From assembly GCA_023091735.1 (NCBI GenBank), contig JALKBU010000009.1:62001-126000 (forward strand): 64,000 nucleotides of DNA, given 5' to 3'. The notes beneath the pieces were generated by a model that was given only the letters and a program-made list of their open reading frames with translations, was not told the DNA's origin and searched no databases. Below, in pieces: positions 29,883-41,066 of the stretch (within the stretch, counting starts at the first letter, position 1; every line of letters starts with the position of its first letter). The position numbers were made by a program, and so were the translations under genes. The DNA comes from Trichomonas tenax (lineage: Eukaryota; Parabasalia; Trichomonadida; Trichomonadidae).

Positions 29883-30561
29883 TATTTTTTCTGTGATTTA
29901 CATAAATTAATCGTTATTTAATATAAATTGAGCAAATGATTTTTGGAGTGTTACCATCCCGTTTTTTCAATAAAAAAGTCTGATAAAATCTTGTAAAGTG
30001 ACATAAATCAACGTAAAGTGTCAAAATATATTGGAAAAATGCCAAATAAAATATTTTTTGTCATGCAAAAAGTCAAATTCTTGAATGATTGAATAGGTGG
30101 TTGAAGGATTTTGACAAAATTTCCTCGACATTATAAATCCATTTTTAAAACGCTTCTCGATCAACTTCTCTGTTTGATAATATATTTATATCATGGTATA
30201 AAACAGATTCAATCATTCTTGCGTTGTAAAAGTTCAATATTTCATATATTTCATGAAATTATTTGATGATTACAAAATATATAAAAATTAAGCCTTGAGC
30301 TTTATTGCACATAATAGCAACAGAAATTTATATTTATTGGGAAGTAAATGGCTGTTTGTCATACAAGAATAATAATTTTAGAGTTTCTTTAATCATGAAA
30401 CAGTACAAAATCTTTTTAGATTTCTAATTAGATCTTTGTGCTTTGCCATACATCTAAAGAACAAAGCCAAAACTTAAAGTTGAAAGATATAAGATTAATT
30501 TATAATAAACAAACAAAATAATAAGTGGAACATTATCAACACAGGCAGTGTATGTCGTGAG
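29883..30561. other. Intergenic stretch with two GTAAAGTG(A/T)CA words
   Basis: Two GTAAAGTGNCA matches lie 20 bases apart (29993 and 30013) upstream of the LRR gene start; TGTAAATCACAG is close to the start itself. Otherwise AT-rich with no gene. Confidence 0.4.
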
Positions 30562-31173
30562 TTAGCAGCAAGAAGAGTTTTCTTGTGTAGAATTAGACTT
30601 AACGATATTAACTTTTGCATCCTGTTCTCCTCTGTTTGCGAATCGAGATGAAGCCTTAACGGCGATATTATTGATGATATCAAAGACTCTGTCGATTTGA
30701 GTTCTCGAAGATAACTCATAAAACGAAGAGTTCAACTTACTAGCGAGTTCGAATCCCTCCTCAGTGCTGACCTCCCTCTTTGGATCCAAATCCAGCTTAT
30801 TAGCGACTATGTAGACCAAAGGCATTCTTGTGCAATCGTACTGCAAGTTCATGTACCAGCTCTTTATCGCTGTGAAGGAGCGCCTGTTGTCGATAGAGTA
30901 AACGAGAATGACGATGTCAGCATCTCGATAAAATAACGGTGTAAGCGATCTATAGTGTTCTTGGCCTGCAGTATCCCATATATTAAGATTTATGGTCTTT
31001 TGGTCCACCTTTACTAGCTTAGATTGGAAAGAAGCTCCAATTGTCGAAAGAATATTTGGATTAAAAACGCCAGTGCTTACGATGTTCGCGAAACTTGTCT
31101 TGCCAACTAAAGACTCCCCAAGCAATACAACCTTCACGTTGATGTCAGGGTTACTTGCTTGCTTGACACTCAT
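30562..31173 (-). CDS. Rab-family small GTPase
   Basis: 203 residues with all GTPase motifs: P-loop GESLVGKT (19-26), switch I Thr in 'LSTIGASF', WDTAGQE, NKLD (as ANKLDL) and a G5 written 'LSSRT' instead of the usual SAK. It ends in CC for double geranylgeranylation. 'YRSLTPLFYRDADIVILVYS' fits Rab5/Rab21-type Rabs of the early endocytic route; subfamily assignment is uncertain because trichomonads have very many Rabs. Confidence 0.95.
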   Translation of the reverse strand: MSVKQASNPDINVKVVLLGESLVGKTSFANIVSTGVFNPNILSTIGASFQSKLVKVDQKTINLNIWDTAGQEHYRSLTPLFYRDADIVILVYSIDNRRSFTAIKSWYMNLQYDCTRMPLVYIVANKLDLDPKREVSTEEGFELASKLNSSFYELSSRTQIDRVFDIINNIAVKASSRFANRGEQDAKVNIVKSNSTQENSSCC

Positions 31174-31932
31174 TTTTAAATTTTGATTTATTTTTTGAAT
31201 CTACCGGGATTCAAATAATTTTGGCCAATTGTTTTTCACATTAATGCTTTCTTCTCCTGAAGAGATTTATCAAGGAATTTCGGACTTTTTGTTATTTTAT
31301 GAGTTTATATTCTATACGTAATGTAAAGTAATACTATAGCAAAATTATTTTGTTTTGCTCTGAAAAAGAATTTTTGATTGAGTTTTCACCGATTTGACAT
31401 AATACACGTCTAATGCTCTATATATTGTGTTTGTGTGCTAATTTTTGATAAAAATTTTATTGAAATCTTGAGCAAAAAATTGAGATATGAGGAAATTTAC
31501 ATAATCATATTCTCTTTTGGAACCTTTTATGATTAATTTTAATGTGAAATCGTAAAATTAGCCGAAATTTACCATATTCAACAAAGAAAAGTCTGCAGAC
31601 TCGATGATCGTGAAGCAGTTATTAGGTGATGGAACTGAATTCATTGCTAAATACATTATCTTTCAATCACAAAATGTGCAATTTTTCATTAACTCAATGA
31701 AGCCATCACATTCAATATATGCAATCACAAGAACCAACACCATAATATTCAATGTTTTAACGCTTCCAATTATGACATTAAAAATTTAAATCAAAATGTA
31801 TTCTTCGAATATCATTAATTTTTCAATTTATATAGAATGTTCATGTATATTTATGTAGATGTTGGTCGAATATATAATGTATCAAAATTAATAGTTCTAA
31901 TTTTACTAATCTATACATAAAAGATAATAAAA
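31174..31932. other. Intergenic stretch
   Basis: About 760 AT-rich bases between two leftward genes. A 61-codon plus-strand frame (31604-31789) has no features. Nothing else is seen. Confidence 0.4.
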
Positions 31933-33234
31933 TCACTTTGAAAACTGATGGATAGCATCAACAACTGATTCGTATGTTGAGATCACAAGTGAGACAAGGC
32001 CAAAGATGCACAAAAGAATGCAAAGGATGCTTGTCCAGTGAAGAACCGGTCTTCCACTCGCTCTGATCCAGATTAGCGATGGGAAGACGAAGTTCGAAAG
32101 GCAGCCGCCAATAGCGCCACCGATAGCAAGAGCTGGACGAATGTTTGGCAAGAACAAAGCAATAAGGACTGGAATGACATTAAGGATGAAAAGAACGACT
32201 GCACGACGCCAGCCATTGAGTTCTAATGCAGAATTTGCATTAAATATCGCGCGAGCGTAACTTGAACCGACAGTTAAAGAAACGACAGGGTACGATGCAT
32301 TAACGACAATGAAGAATGCTGCTCTGACAATGATCGTTAAAACATCGTTTGGTGGGAAAGACTCAAGAAGAACTGGCTTTACAGTTGTGCCAAAGATGAG
32401 ATATCCAATGACACCTGGTGCCGATGAGCAGAGGAAGCAAAGGAAGAACGTAACACCAACTGTTACAGATCTAAGATTTAATCTTGGCTCAGAAGGTGCG
32501 ATAACAGGCATAACAACTGCCGCCAAAGCGAACGTTAACGAGTAAATAGCGAGAGCATTGAATATTCCTGAGTTGATATCGTAGGTAATGCATGTTTCGT
32601 GAATTCCTTGCTTTGGAAGCATCTGAATTCCCTTGATAATAACGACAAAGACGAAAGTAAAGAGGCATCCAATGGAAAATGTTGAGAAATATGAGAGAAA
32701 ATGCATATTCTTCGGAATAGTGAGCGCAATCGGCAAAATTAGCGCGTAGATGAGTAAAACCATCCTATAGCGCCACGAGCCGTCCTCAATCTTCCAGCTT
32801 GTGTGGTTTATCCATGACTGAACTGTTCCTCCAGAAATGATTAAAAATACAACTAAAGCAGATAAGCAGAAAAATGTTGCAGCAATGGAATAAATAGTAC
32901 TGCCGATCTTTCCTAAAGTCATTTCAGTGAGTTGTTCGAACGATTTCGTGTGTTTTCGCAGCTGTAGAGAGACAACCATCTGTGTGGCGACGTATGAAAG
33001 GATTGCGATAATGAGCATCATAGAAAACGAGGGGATGAATCCAGTGAACCTAAATGAGTCAGCAATTCCCAATACACCAGCGCCCATTAACGTGTTTAGC
33101 ATATTCATGACAGTAGAAAAGCCGCCAACATAGCGTGGAGGTTTATCAGGCGTTGTCCTCGTCGTGTCTGTCGCATCGAATGCTGTAATATTTGGTTCTT
33201 GGATTAAAGGACCATCATCAATTTCATCATTCAT
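31933..33234 (-). CDS. Amino acid transporter, AAAP/SLC38 type
   Basis: 433 residues from ATG 33234; an upstream TTG extension is rejected. After a ~45-residue hydrophilic N terminus there are about eleven membrane segments. The first has the family signature 'VMNMLNTLMGAGVLGIADSF', an unwound helix 1 used for substrate and ion binding, followed by 'FIPSFSMMLIIAILSYVATQ'. Later signatures include 'LTIPKNMHFLSYFS' and 'PLFLPNIRPALAIGGAIGG'-like loops. It should move neutral amino acids across the plasma membrane or lysosome; direction and substrate cannot be read from sequence. Confidence 0.9.
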   Translation of the reverse strand: MNDEIDDGPLIQEPNITAFDATDTTRTTPDKPPRYVGGFSTVMNMLNTLMGAGVLGIADSFRFTGFIPSFSMMLIIAILSYVATQMVVSLQLRKHTKSFEQLTEMTLGKIGSTIYSIAATFFCLSALVVFLIISGGTVQSWINHTSWKIEDGSWRYRMVLLIYALILPIALTIPKNMHFLSYFSTFSIGCLFTFVFVVIIKGIQMLPKQGIHETCITYDINSGIFNALAIYSLTFALAAVVMPVIAPSEPRLNLRSVTVGVTFFLCFLCSSAPGVIGYLIFGTTVKPVLLESFPPNDVLTIIVRAAFFIVVNASYPVVSLTVGSSYARAIFNANSALELNGWRRAVVLFILNVIPVLIALFLPNIRPALAIGGAIGGCLSNFVFPSLIWIRASGRPVLHWTSILCILLCIFGLVSLVISTYESVVDAIHQFSK

Positions 33235-34191
33235 TTTTTTTTGTAAAAAATGTGCAGCGTTATTTTTTATATTTTGGTTAATTTTAATTCGTTTTCTTGT
33301 AAATCCACACAAAATCAGTGTTTTCCCATTAATTTGGTCATAAATTTATCGATGTTTTGAAAATCTGCTTTTTTATTTTTCCCCGTTTTTTAGGCTTCAC
33401 CTCATATGCAAAATCTATTTATACAGTCTTTCATGCTTATCTTAAATTGGCAATTTACACGTCAAAATCATATTTTACTTGACAAACACAATTGTCAAAA
33501 TTTGCTAAAATATGCATTAGAATATGAATTCAAGATCAATATTTATGTGTTATATAGTACAATATTAGCTTTATATATTTATGAAATTAGAACTTCTTTA
33601 ACACATTTCTATTTTGAGATATTCATGTAACAAATATTTTTGACAAGTATATTTTTGACATGTAAGGTAGAAAGTTACTTGAATTCAAAATTGTTACATG
33701 AAAATAGAACTCTAATTACTATTTGCGTTCTCACAACAAGATATAGAACTCTAAGTCCTTATGTAACTCCTATAACATGCATTCCTGTCAGTTATTTGTT
33801 AATCAGTGCTAAATTACCTTTAGCTGTTTTCATATTAATATGATTATGATTTCTGTTTTGCGTGTAAAGTGTCAGATCTATTACAAATTGAAAAATTGTC
33901 AAAAAACAATATGAAAATCTAATTTTGTCACGTAAATAAATATTTGCTAAATAAAACCATAAATATCAGATTTGAAATTAGAGGGGGTTAATATACTATA
34001 TATGACAATGTTATGATATGATAATGACAATGCCCTATCAATTTTTGAGAAGTATTCAATTTAACTTCACAAATCGTGCGGCAAAAAACTCACGAATCTT
34101 GATCCCAAAACGAAAAACTTCGTGAAAAGTTGAAATACATCTCGCGCAAAGAATGAATACAAATACTCTGGAAAATACGATCAAAACTTAT
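33235..34191. other. Intergenic region with scattered TGACATGTAAA-type elements
   Basis: About 950 bases upstream of the transporter gene. It contains element pairs at 33453-33485 and 33620-33667 and one at 33925-33937; no ORF has coding features. Confidence 0.5.
33453..33485. promoter_or_regulatory. Pair of ATTTAC(A/T)YGNCAA elements upstream of the transporter gene
   Basis: ATTTACACGTCAA at 33453 and TTTTACTTGACAA at 33473, 20 bases apart, about 220 bases upstream of the ATG at 33234. Further, opposite-orientation matches lie at 33620, 33640, 33655 and 33925. Confidence 0.45.
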
Positions 34192-35052
34192 TTAGATACC
34201 CACGAAGATCTCTACGAAGAAGTGATGCAACGCCCCGTAGATTTTATCTGCGACTATAATGAAAATCGTATTTTGGAGTATTGTTCCCGTAATAACGTAT
34301 AAAGGAATATCATGATCAGCTTTAAATGTGCTGCCATTGTGATAGCAGCTCACTGAATTTGCCTTTTTCGCGACATTCAAATGGAGTGAAAATAACTTGA
34401 GAAGGCAAACAGTGGGGAAAAAGTTACTATTGTAAATTTAGAATGTTTGTCCTAAAGTTTGAACATAACTTACAAATACAAAAAATATCGAAAATCCTAG
34501 TATTTATCCATCCAGACACAGTGGAAATAAAATGTGTTTGTAATCCTTTGCATTCCTCGAAATATGAAGTAAGGTTAGACAAAAAATAATGGGGCCATCT
34601 TGAAGCTTAATCTGCACTTATGTCCGCATCTTTGGGGCTCACACAGAAATATTTAAATTTCGGTGGTCGGTTAAAATTCTGAATGTTCTCTTAGCTGAAA
34701 GATCTGTTTCATCCATGTTGAAACCAATAAACAGGTTAATGTTGGTAAAAATACAATAAAAGTTGAAACCATTTTGATTTTGCAATATTAGAGAATCAAT
34801 ATTGATTCGTTCGCAAAACTTTGTGAGATAGTTTTGACTGAGATCTTTGTCTTTGAAGACAAGCTTCGATGCAAGTCTTGGGCAGCCGCAGCTATCTAGT
34901 CTGTTCTTCGCTATCAGAATTTGCTCCCTCTTTTTCATGAATATCAGTTCAATAACTTCAATTATTTTCAAGAAATTATGATTGAGTGCTCTGGTATAAA
35001 CCATCACTTTCACTCGAGGAACTTCAAAAGAAGAACAATAGAAACATCTCAC
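34192..35052 (-). pseudogene. Relic of a DDE (pogo/CENP-B-like) transposase
   Basis: Two minus-strand frames separated by a stop-rich gap. The upstream one (35052-34639) contains 'YLTKFCERINIDSL' and 'FNMDETDLSAK', the latter matching the 'FNMDET' signature at the first catalytic Asp of pogo/Jerky-type DDE transposases. The downstream one (34380-34192) has 'VSCYHNGSTFKADHDIPLYV', matching the following strand pair. The rest of the catalytic triad is missing, so it cannot be active. No terminal inverted repeats were found around it. Confidence 0.45.
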
Positions 35053-35584
35053 AAATATTCTTCTTTTGAAGTTAATTTAGAAAATAAACATATATATTCA
35101 ACAATACAATTAGGAGGCAGTCATCACTTATGTTTCTGAATGTTTTTTTTTGATAACGAAGGAATTCTTTTCGGCAACCTTCGAGGTACTCTTTGAGTAG
35201 ATTATTGTCATATTTCAAATTTTACAACAACAAGAGATGCTGTTGATAAAAACAACGTCAAAACTCGATTTTCTCAATAAATTTCCACTTGGATGCTCAA
35301 ACTATAGCAAAATCAAAAAAGAACAGCTAACTTGTCAACATAGCCATACTTCATCATCAAGTGATGACATGATGAAGCATAATTTTGAGATTCTTTTGAT
35401 TAATATTCATAAGAATAAACCAACTCAATAAATAGAGATCAAAAAATGAATATTGTTATTTTACACTCTAATATATCGCACCGATCATAAATATTGATAA
35501 AATGATCATCATACTATTTCAAAACCCTTGAGAAACGAAGAAAGAAAATGATGAAATAAATGTAACACTAAAAGTGACAAACAA
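35053..35584. other. Intergenic stretch
   Basis: About 530 bases; the minus strand near 35160-35210 reads a short sense-like run (LKEYLEGCRKEFLRYQKK) that may be part of the transposase relic. The AAAAGTGACAAA motif lies at its right end. Confidence 0.35.
35570..35581 (+). promoter_or_regulatory. Start-proximal AAAAGTGACAAA motif of the RRM gene
   Basis: Ends three bases before the ATG at 35585; identical over 12 bases to the motif at 62221, before the BspA gene. Confidence 0.45.
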
Positions 35585-36244
35585 ATGACTGATAACCAAT
35601 ATTATAACAATATGAGCGATGGAGAGAACGAAGGTCCAATGGACGGAGATTCAAAGGGCGGTGAAGAAATTTCTAATGAACAAAAACGTTCACTTTCTGC
35701 TAATTTTGGACCTATTAATAATTCAACTGTAGAAGAATTTAGAAATTTCTTCATGGAACAGGGATTACAGTTCTCAGAGATATCATTCTTATCACACTGC
35801 GGCTTAATTCGCTTCGAAACACAAGCAGAAGTCGATGCTTTCGTTAAAAAATATACAGGAATGATATACAAAGGCGATAAACTTTGGGCGAGACCACCTA
35901 ATAACACTAAAACAACAAATTACGTTAAAACTCTTCATATCGCTGGAATTGACGAAGCTCATCTCAGCGAACGCGATTTATTCAGATTAGTTGCACCACA
36001 TGGTTTCGTTAGAAGAATATCAACTAGAAAACAGTTTACTTTTATAGAATTCGATACAACAAAAGATGCAAAGGACGCTTTTCACTTCTTAAAGTCGATT
36101 GAACAGAATTACCACGGACTCAGAGTGTCGTATGCACGTTCTGAGCAAAAATTTGATGCTTCGAATCTTTCAATTCCATTATCTGCGGTTTTACCAGACC
36201 ATCATCCATTTTATCAAAAGATTCAGAAGATGATTTATGATTAA
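35585..36244 (+). CDS. Tandem RRM RNA-binding protein
   Basis: 219 residues. After an acidic N terminus (about 1-35) come two RRM folds. The first is at about 40-107 ('VEEFRNFFMEQGLQFSEISF', 'CGLIRFETQAEVDAFVKKY'). The second is at about 117-187 ('KTLHIAGIDEAHLSERDLF', RKQFTFIEFDTTKDAKDAF as RNP1-like). The RNP1 aromatic residues are partly conserved (FTFIEF). The paired RRMs resemble hnRNP/DBHS or SR-type proteins; the RNA target cannot be stated. Confidence 0.75.
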   Translation: MTDNQYYNNMSDGENEGPMDGDSKGGEEISNEQKRSLSANFGPINNSTVEEFRNFFMEQGLQFSEISFLSHCGLIRFETQAEVDAFVKKYTGMIYKGDKLWARPPNNTKTTNYVKTLHIAGIDEAHLSERDLFRLVAPHGFVRRISTRKQFTFIEFDTTKDAKDAFHFLKSIEQNYHGLRVSYARSEQKFDASNLSIPLSAVLPDHHPFYQKIQKMIYD

Positions 36245-36520
36245 ATAGTTATAGAATCAGATTTTATTGAAAAATTCAAAATAATCTAACAAAATTGTCT
36301 TAGTTTCATAAAATATTTTAAATTCTCAAAATATTTCGATTCACAAATTATCAGTGCATCCGATCGTATTCATACAAACGATTATTTTAGATTCATTTTC
36401 AAAATATTAATTTTGAAAAAATAATAATTCGATATTTTTGACAAAACTCTATTAGATCTTTATAAAAACAAATAAGCATAGCATAACAAAGGACCAGGTC
36501 TCATATAATAAAATTCCAAA

Positions 36521-37420
36521 TTAAATATTTGGATTAAATGTTCCTGATTCGTCATCAAAATGAAGGAGAAGTTCTTTGAAAGCATTTTGACTTTCTTCAT
36601 CGCATTGAGAAATAATTTGATTTGCTTCATCAATATCAATCGAAATCAATTTGACAGCTAATGCCATTTTACTTCCATCTATCGTGTGTTCCTTATTTAG
36701 ACCAAGTTGATAAATGACTCTGAGATTTTGAATCGAAATCCAATAAGCAATATTTTCAGCTTTTGATATTACAATTTCAGGCATTATTGAACATGCAAAG
36801 TTCAACATCGACTTTACAGCATTTGATTCTGGATAAGAATTGCAATTTTCAACAAATTCTGTAATGAGATTTTCTAATGAAACAAGAGATGACCTATTGA
36901 AATCCCAGCCTAATATCACGGATTCAAATAAAAATGAAACAGATTGATCATAATAATTTGAATCGAGTTGTGATATTTTAGAATTGAAATCGTCAGTAAA
37001 CTTGCTAATGAGAAAGTCCCAAACTGGTTCGTTTTTAGCTAAAGATTGCATAAATAAACTTGGAATCGAAACTAATGCTTTCAATATTGCGCTATAAAGC
37101 CAAGAATTGGTTTTATAATAGTGAGAAAATAAAACTAATTGAGGAACAAGTGGCGGAAATCGAACAGCACAAATAAATATTTTATTTAATACTGTTTGTG
37201 GAAGGACATGACCGAGTTCAAAGAATGTTCTGGCGAAATTTATTGCATTTTGTATTGTTGGAGCATCGAAATCTTCAGAGCCTTTCATAATTGATGTTAA
37301 AAATCTCTGTAAATGTTCATCTATCAGACCATCTTCAGCAGGGAACGTTTCTATGCCTCTCAAATATATTATTTTTGCTTTTGGCTCAAGTCTTGAGTAA
37401 ATTAAATGATCAGTGAGCAT
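36521..37420 (-). CDS. Hypothetical alpha-helical protein
   Basis: 299 residues from ATG 37420; a GTG three codons upstream is rejected. The sequence is almost fully helical with Leu/Phe-rich amphipathic segments of 30-40 residues, suggesting HEAT/ARM-like packing, and has an acidic C terminus (HFDDESGTFNPNI). No membrane span, signal peptide or catalytic motif. I do not recognise the family. Coding-strand AAAAGTGTCAAA overlaps the upstream side of the start. Confidence 0.6.
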   Translation of the reverse strand: MLTDHLIYSRLEPKAKIIYLRGIETFPAEDGLIDEHLQRFLTSIMKGSEDFDAPTIQNAINFARTFFELGHVLPQTVLNKIFICAVRFPPLVPQLVLFSHYYKTNSWLYSAILKALVSIPSLFMQSLAKNEPVWDFLISKFTDDFNSKISQLDSNYYDQSVSFLFESVILGWDFNRSSLVSLENLITEFVENCNSYPESNAVKSMLNFACSIMPEIVISKAENIAYWISIQNLRVIYQLGLNKEHTIDGSKMALAVKLISIDIDEANQIISQCDEESQNAFKELLLHFDDESGTFNPNI

Positions 37421-37421
37421 T

Positions 37422-37434
37422 TTTGACACTTTTA
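37422..37434 (-). promoter_or_regulatory. Start-proximal AAAAGTGTCAAA motif
   Basis: Coding-strand TAAAAGTGTCAAA, one base from the ATG at 37420. Same group as the motifs at 19505, 26640, 35570 and 62221. Confidence 0.4.
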
Positions 37435-38052
37435 AGCCTAAAAGTGACCTAATAAGGTTAATATTTTCATGATTCTAAATCTTTCAAAAAACTTTCATTA
37501 TCAAGTCTTTTTAAAATTTAATCAATTTAAATAGGTTCAGTATCGAATTATCTTTACTCCATTCATGTTTCAGAACAATTAAGCAAAATTCAAAATTAGG
37601 AGATATGTTTCAAAATGCATAGTATTGTAAACAGAAATCTGCTAATCAGTTGAAGCATTCATCCACAAATCTGCATTTTAGCATCTTTGTTCATCGTTAA
37701 AAGCATCTGAAATCAATGTCAGTGAGGTTCAATCATCGGAGTTTTCTTTTAGACAATATTTGAGTTGAAAATAATCGTATACTAGATAGTACTGTTTTCA
37801 AAAATAACACGTCTCCTATTTCATCAATCACTAGAACGATGTTTTAGCCGGTGATATATAATGGTATAGATTTTATAGATATCATAAAGGTTGATTGAAT
37901 AATAAGTTTTCTGTCACATTTCATTTTTGAAAAGTATTATAATGAAGATTAATCATTTTATATGAAATTTTTCGAAGTTGGGAATATTACTTTGATGAAA
38001 GAGAATACAGTAGTATTGCTGATCAAAACCATGTGATGGCTTTTCTATCACC
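37435..38052. other. Intergenic stretch
   Basis: About 620 AT-rich bases; no gene, RNA or array found. Confidence 0.35.
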
Positions 38053-38894
38053 AATGGATCTTCATATTATATTTTAAATTACATTTTTGTGAATCAAAAA
38101 TCCTCTGGCGCAATAACATTTACACCAAATCTAAACACGTCTAAATTATTGATTGAAATAACTATTTTTGAATATTGTGCATCAACCCAAAAAGGAGGAT
38201 CATTTCGAGTTGGAAGTTGTGAATATATCCAAGAAAGAATTTGTTATTATCAATCAACTACTACAGGCGATGCTCATATTTTTCTAGTGTTTGTTGTTGC
38301 GGAAATTTTGATTATAGAACTACTGTTGATCCAAATTATGGAGTCGTTCAGTTCAAAAATGTTAATTTATCAAATAATAAGGCTTCATGTATTTCAACAA
38401 TTGATACTGATTTTGGAGAATTTGGTAGTTATTATAAATATTCATATTATATTAATCTAACTGAGCGACAAAAAGCCTATGGAATGATGTTTTATAGAGG
38501 ATCTCCAGCTTGTATTTCGAAATGTATTTTCATTGATAATATAGGCGAAAATGGGAATGCAGGGAATTTGATTTTTGCATATGAAAATTCTTACTTTGGA
38601 GTTAAAGAATGCTTAATATTGAGAAATTTAGCCGATATTACATTTTACTCAGACTCTGGAATTACGATTTTTGCTAAGAAATGTTGCTGCGACAAACAAG
38701 TTAATAAGGGCGTTGAAAAAATCGAGAGTTCTAAAGCAATTTTAACAACAGCTGCATTTAAACATTCAAGCATTGGTAAATGTGATTGCATCAAACAGAT
38801 AAAAAACAAATTTATAATGATTTCGTGCAAAATAATCAATTGTAATAATCTAAATAGTCGGCTTTTATTGTTTTGCTTCATTTATGTCATATAA
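38053..38894 (+). pseudogene. Frameshifted beta-helix surface-protein fragment
   Basis: The first part (from 38053) reads 'GSSYYILNYIFVNQ...SSGAITF' and 'KGGSFRVGS' with no ATG. Around 38265-38285 the sense reading moves to another frame, continuing with 'VVQFKNVNLSNNKASC' and 'KAYGMMFYRGSPACIS', then 'CIFIDNIGENGNAGNL'. These are the short Cys/Asn/Gly strands of trichomonad Pmp-like beta-helix proteins. With no start, a frameshift and no membrane span, it is a relic. It belongs to the same broad family as 1621-2361 and 41800-42640. Confidence 0.6.
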
Positions 38895-39224
38895 TTTGGT
38901 ATTTTCTGACTAAGATTAAGCATTTTAAGGGGCGACTTTTCAAATTGGGTTTAAAAACTATCTTTATATTTTCAACTATGTTCACCCAAAAAAAGTTGTA
39001 ATATTAATTAATATTTATTACATCATTTTTACTATATTATGCATTCATTATGATTTTTAAAATCATTATCCTCAGTTGTCCTTTTTAACTATTAAATAGT
39101 ATCCTTCAATGATTAAATTTGTTGGTATTAGCATGAAACGACATTTCTTATGAATGCAACCACTTTTAAGATCTCGGTAATCGATCTAATTATAAAATGC
39201 AAAAATTATAACAAACATTCATAT
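38895..39224. other. Short intergenic stretch
   Basis: 330 AT-rich bases between the relic and the RasGAP-like gene (3' side of both); nothing recognised. Confidence 0.35.
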
Positions 39225-41066
39225 TTAGTTTCTGTTAGCTAGGCAATATAAGAAGTGCATAACACTTCCAGCAATTGGTGTTCTAAATGTAACTGCTGAT
39301 TCATTCCTGATGCTGCGCATGAAGGAATGGTTCCTGGACGAGGCACATTCGATTATGCTCATTATTGCTTCTTTGTACTGTTTTTCTGATGTCATTGCGT
39401 ATGCTGGAGAACTCCTGACAACACAAGCTCTCTCAATGAAAGAGATGGCGGTTTGCCTGTGCGGCTCAACGAGAGCTTCAAGGCCTGTAGCATCTGGGAA
39501 GTATTCAACAATTGGCCTCATCAAGAATACAGCTCTGCACAGGTTTGCAAATGACACCAAAAACTCCGGTGGCGGTCTGCTTGGCCTAAAGTTCGTGAAG
39601 TAAGATGAAGCATTTTCCATCATCTTGAACAAGAATTTCTCGAAGAAAATGAGTGCACCACCGAGATATGCACCTCTCCTCTTTCCGAACCTCACACCAG
39701 CGATGACTCTCAATATTGACATCAAGTGTGACAATTGAGGTGAAATTCTGTCGATGTTCTGATCGAGGGTTCTGACAACTGTCGCTATGAGTGAAGCTGC
39801 GGCTTCAATGTTAAGTGTTCCATTGAACGATAATTGTCCGTTGTCGATTTGGTTAAGAAGAGGGCCAATAACAGATGAGAAATAATCGCTGCAGTATTTC
39901 GTAATGATAAGATCAACAAGAACTGTGAGGAATGAATCTTTCTTGTTGAACATTTCTCTCTCATTTGGATCACCTTCCCAGACTTCTCTCATGCCAAGCA
40001 TTGAGTAGAGAGCATGATTCATGTTGAGATAACTGTAAACAGTTAAAATTATTTCCATAATATTTTTGGCTTCGCTCTGTTTCACGATCTCAGGTCTGAG
40101 AAGTGCACGAACAATCAACATATCATGCATTTCGATAGCTTTCTTGTCCTTAGCGTAGATCTCATCAGGAAGCTTCTTCTGGAAGTATGGGAACGAAGAA
40201 TAATAAGGAACTGCTTCATCTGTTCTTAATGCACGAGTTTCCCATAATTCTGTGTCATATCCTTCAGGAGGAACAAGCATGAAGTCAATCTTGGCTGGCG
40301 TTGAACTGAATTTGATTGTCTTCTTGCTTCTACTCAACCAAATAATGTCACATTTAATTTCTTTGATGAATTTGTTGTCTGATGCTCTGTAAATCCTAAC
40401 AATGTTGTTATTGTAGAGAATGGCCCAATACATTGTCTTGTGTCTGCCCCAGAAGTCTCTTTTTACACCGTTAATCATCAATTTGACGCCGTTTGGTGTC
40501 TGATAGTCAAAATAAGCAGGAACCTGACACAACTGTTGTGAAAACCAACGTAGTATGTGGTAACATTGTGGATTTTCCGTCATAATATCAATTAAAACGG
40601 CAATATCATCTTGAACGTCTTCAGGAAGGCCTTTAAAAAGGTCCTCGTAATGTGCTGGATCTGCCATTGCTATAAGATTTAAAACGTTGTTTCTGAAAAT
40701 TGTTTTCATTGAAGAATTAATTTGTTCGAAGATCGTTATTTGAAAATCAGAGTATTCTCTTACGTTTTTCTTGAAGTCTTCGTATGAGTGAGTTCTGTAT
40801 GCATCAATAATCCTTCTTCTAAGAGCTGAATTTTGAATTCTTGCATCTCTAACGCATTGAAGTTCATCTGTTGCGATTAAGAAAGGAGCCTCAAGCTGCT
40901 CCATCACAGAGCCGTGAATTTGACGAACTGGAGGACTACGAATGGATGAAGATTTCGAACTTGAAGATTCAGACTGATATTCATCTGCTGGACTTGGAGG
41001 AACAGGAGAGGATTCTTTTGTCGACGATGAATCGGAAGAATCTGAAGAGTGACGGCTTTTACTCAT
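39225..41066 (-). CDS. RasGAP-domain-like protein with PH-like domain
   Basis: 613 residues. The N terminus is Ser/Pro/Glu-rich (1-55). A helical part follows, then a PH-like segment at about 180-285 ('GVKLMINGVKRDFWGRHKTM', 'YWAILYNNNIVRIYR', 'IIWLSRSKKTIKF'). The C-terminal half matches the layout of RasGAP: 'REMFNKKDSFLTVLVDLIIT' where catalytic members have the 'LFR.NSLATK' arginine-finger region, 'YFSSVIGPLLNQI', and 'GGALIFFEKFLFKMMENAS' where members have the 'FLRFICPAI' region. The finger arginine seems to be absent (Asn-Lys-Lys instead), so it may bind Ras/Rap without stimulating hydrolysis, as IQGAPs do. Confidence 0.55.
   Translation of the reverse strand: MSKSRHSSDSSDSSSTKESSPVPPSPADEYQSESSSSKSSSIRSPPVRQIHGSVMEQLEAPFLIATDELQCVRDARIQNSALRRRIIDAYRTHSYEDFKKNVREYSDFQITIFEQINSSMKTIFRNNVLNLIAMADPAHYEDLFKGLPEDVQDDIAVLIDIMTENPQCYHILRWFSQQLCQVPAYFDYQTPNGVKLMINGVKRDFWGRHKTMYWAILYNNNIVRIYRASDNKFIKEIKCDIIWLSRSKKTIKFSSTPAKIDFMLVPPEGYDTELWETRALRTDEAVPYYSSFPYFQKKLPDEIYAKDKKAIEMHDMLIVRALLRPEIVKQSEAKNIMEIILTVYSYLNMNHALYSMLGMREVWEGDPNEREMFNKKDSFLTVLVDLIITKYCSDYFSSVIGPLLNQIDNGQLSFNGTLNIEAAASLIATVVRTLDQNIDRISPQLSHLMSILRVIAGVRFGKRRGAYLGGALIFFEKFLFKMMENASSYFTNFRPSRPPPEFLVSFANLCRAVFLMRPIVEYFPDATGLEALVEPHRQTAISFIERACVVRSSPAYAMTSEKQYKEAIMSIIECASSRNHSFMRSIRNESAVTFRTPIAGSVMHFLYCLANRN

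Noticed and set aside
31604..31789. 61-codon plus-strand frame
   Set aside because: No features and no promoter signal; likely chance.
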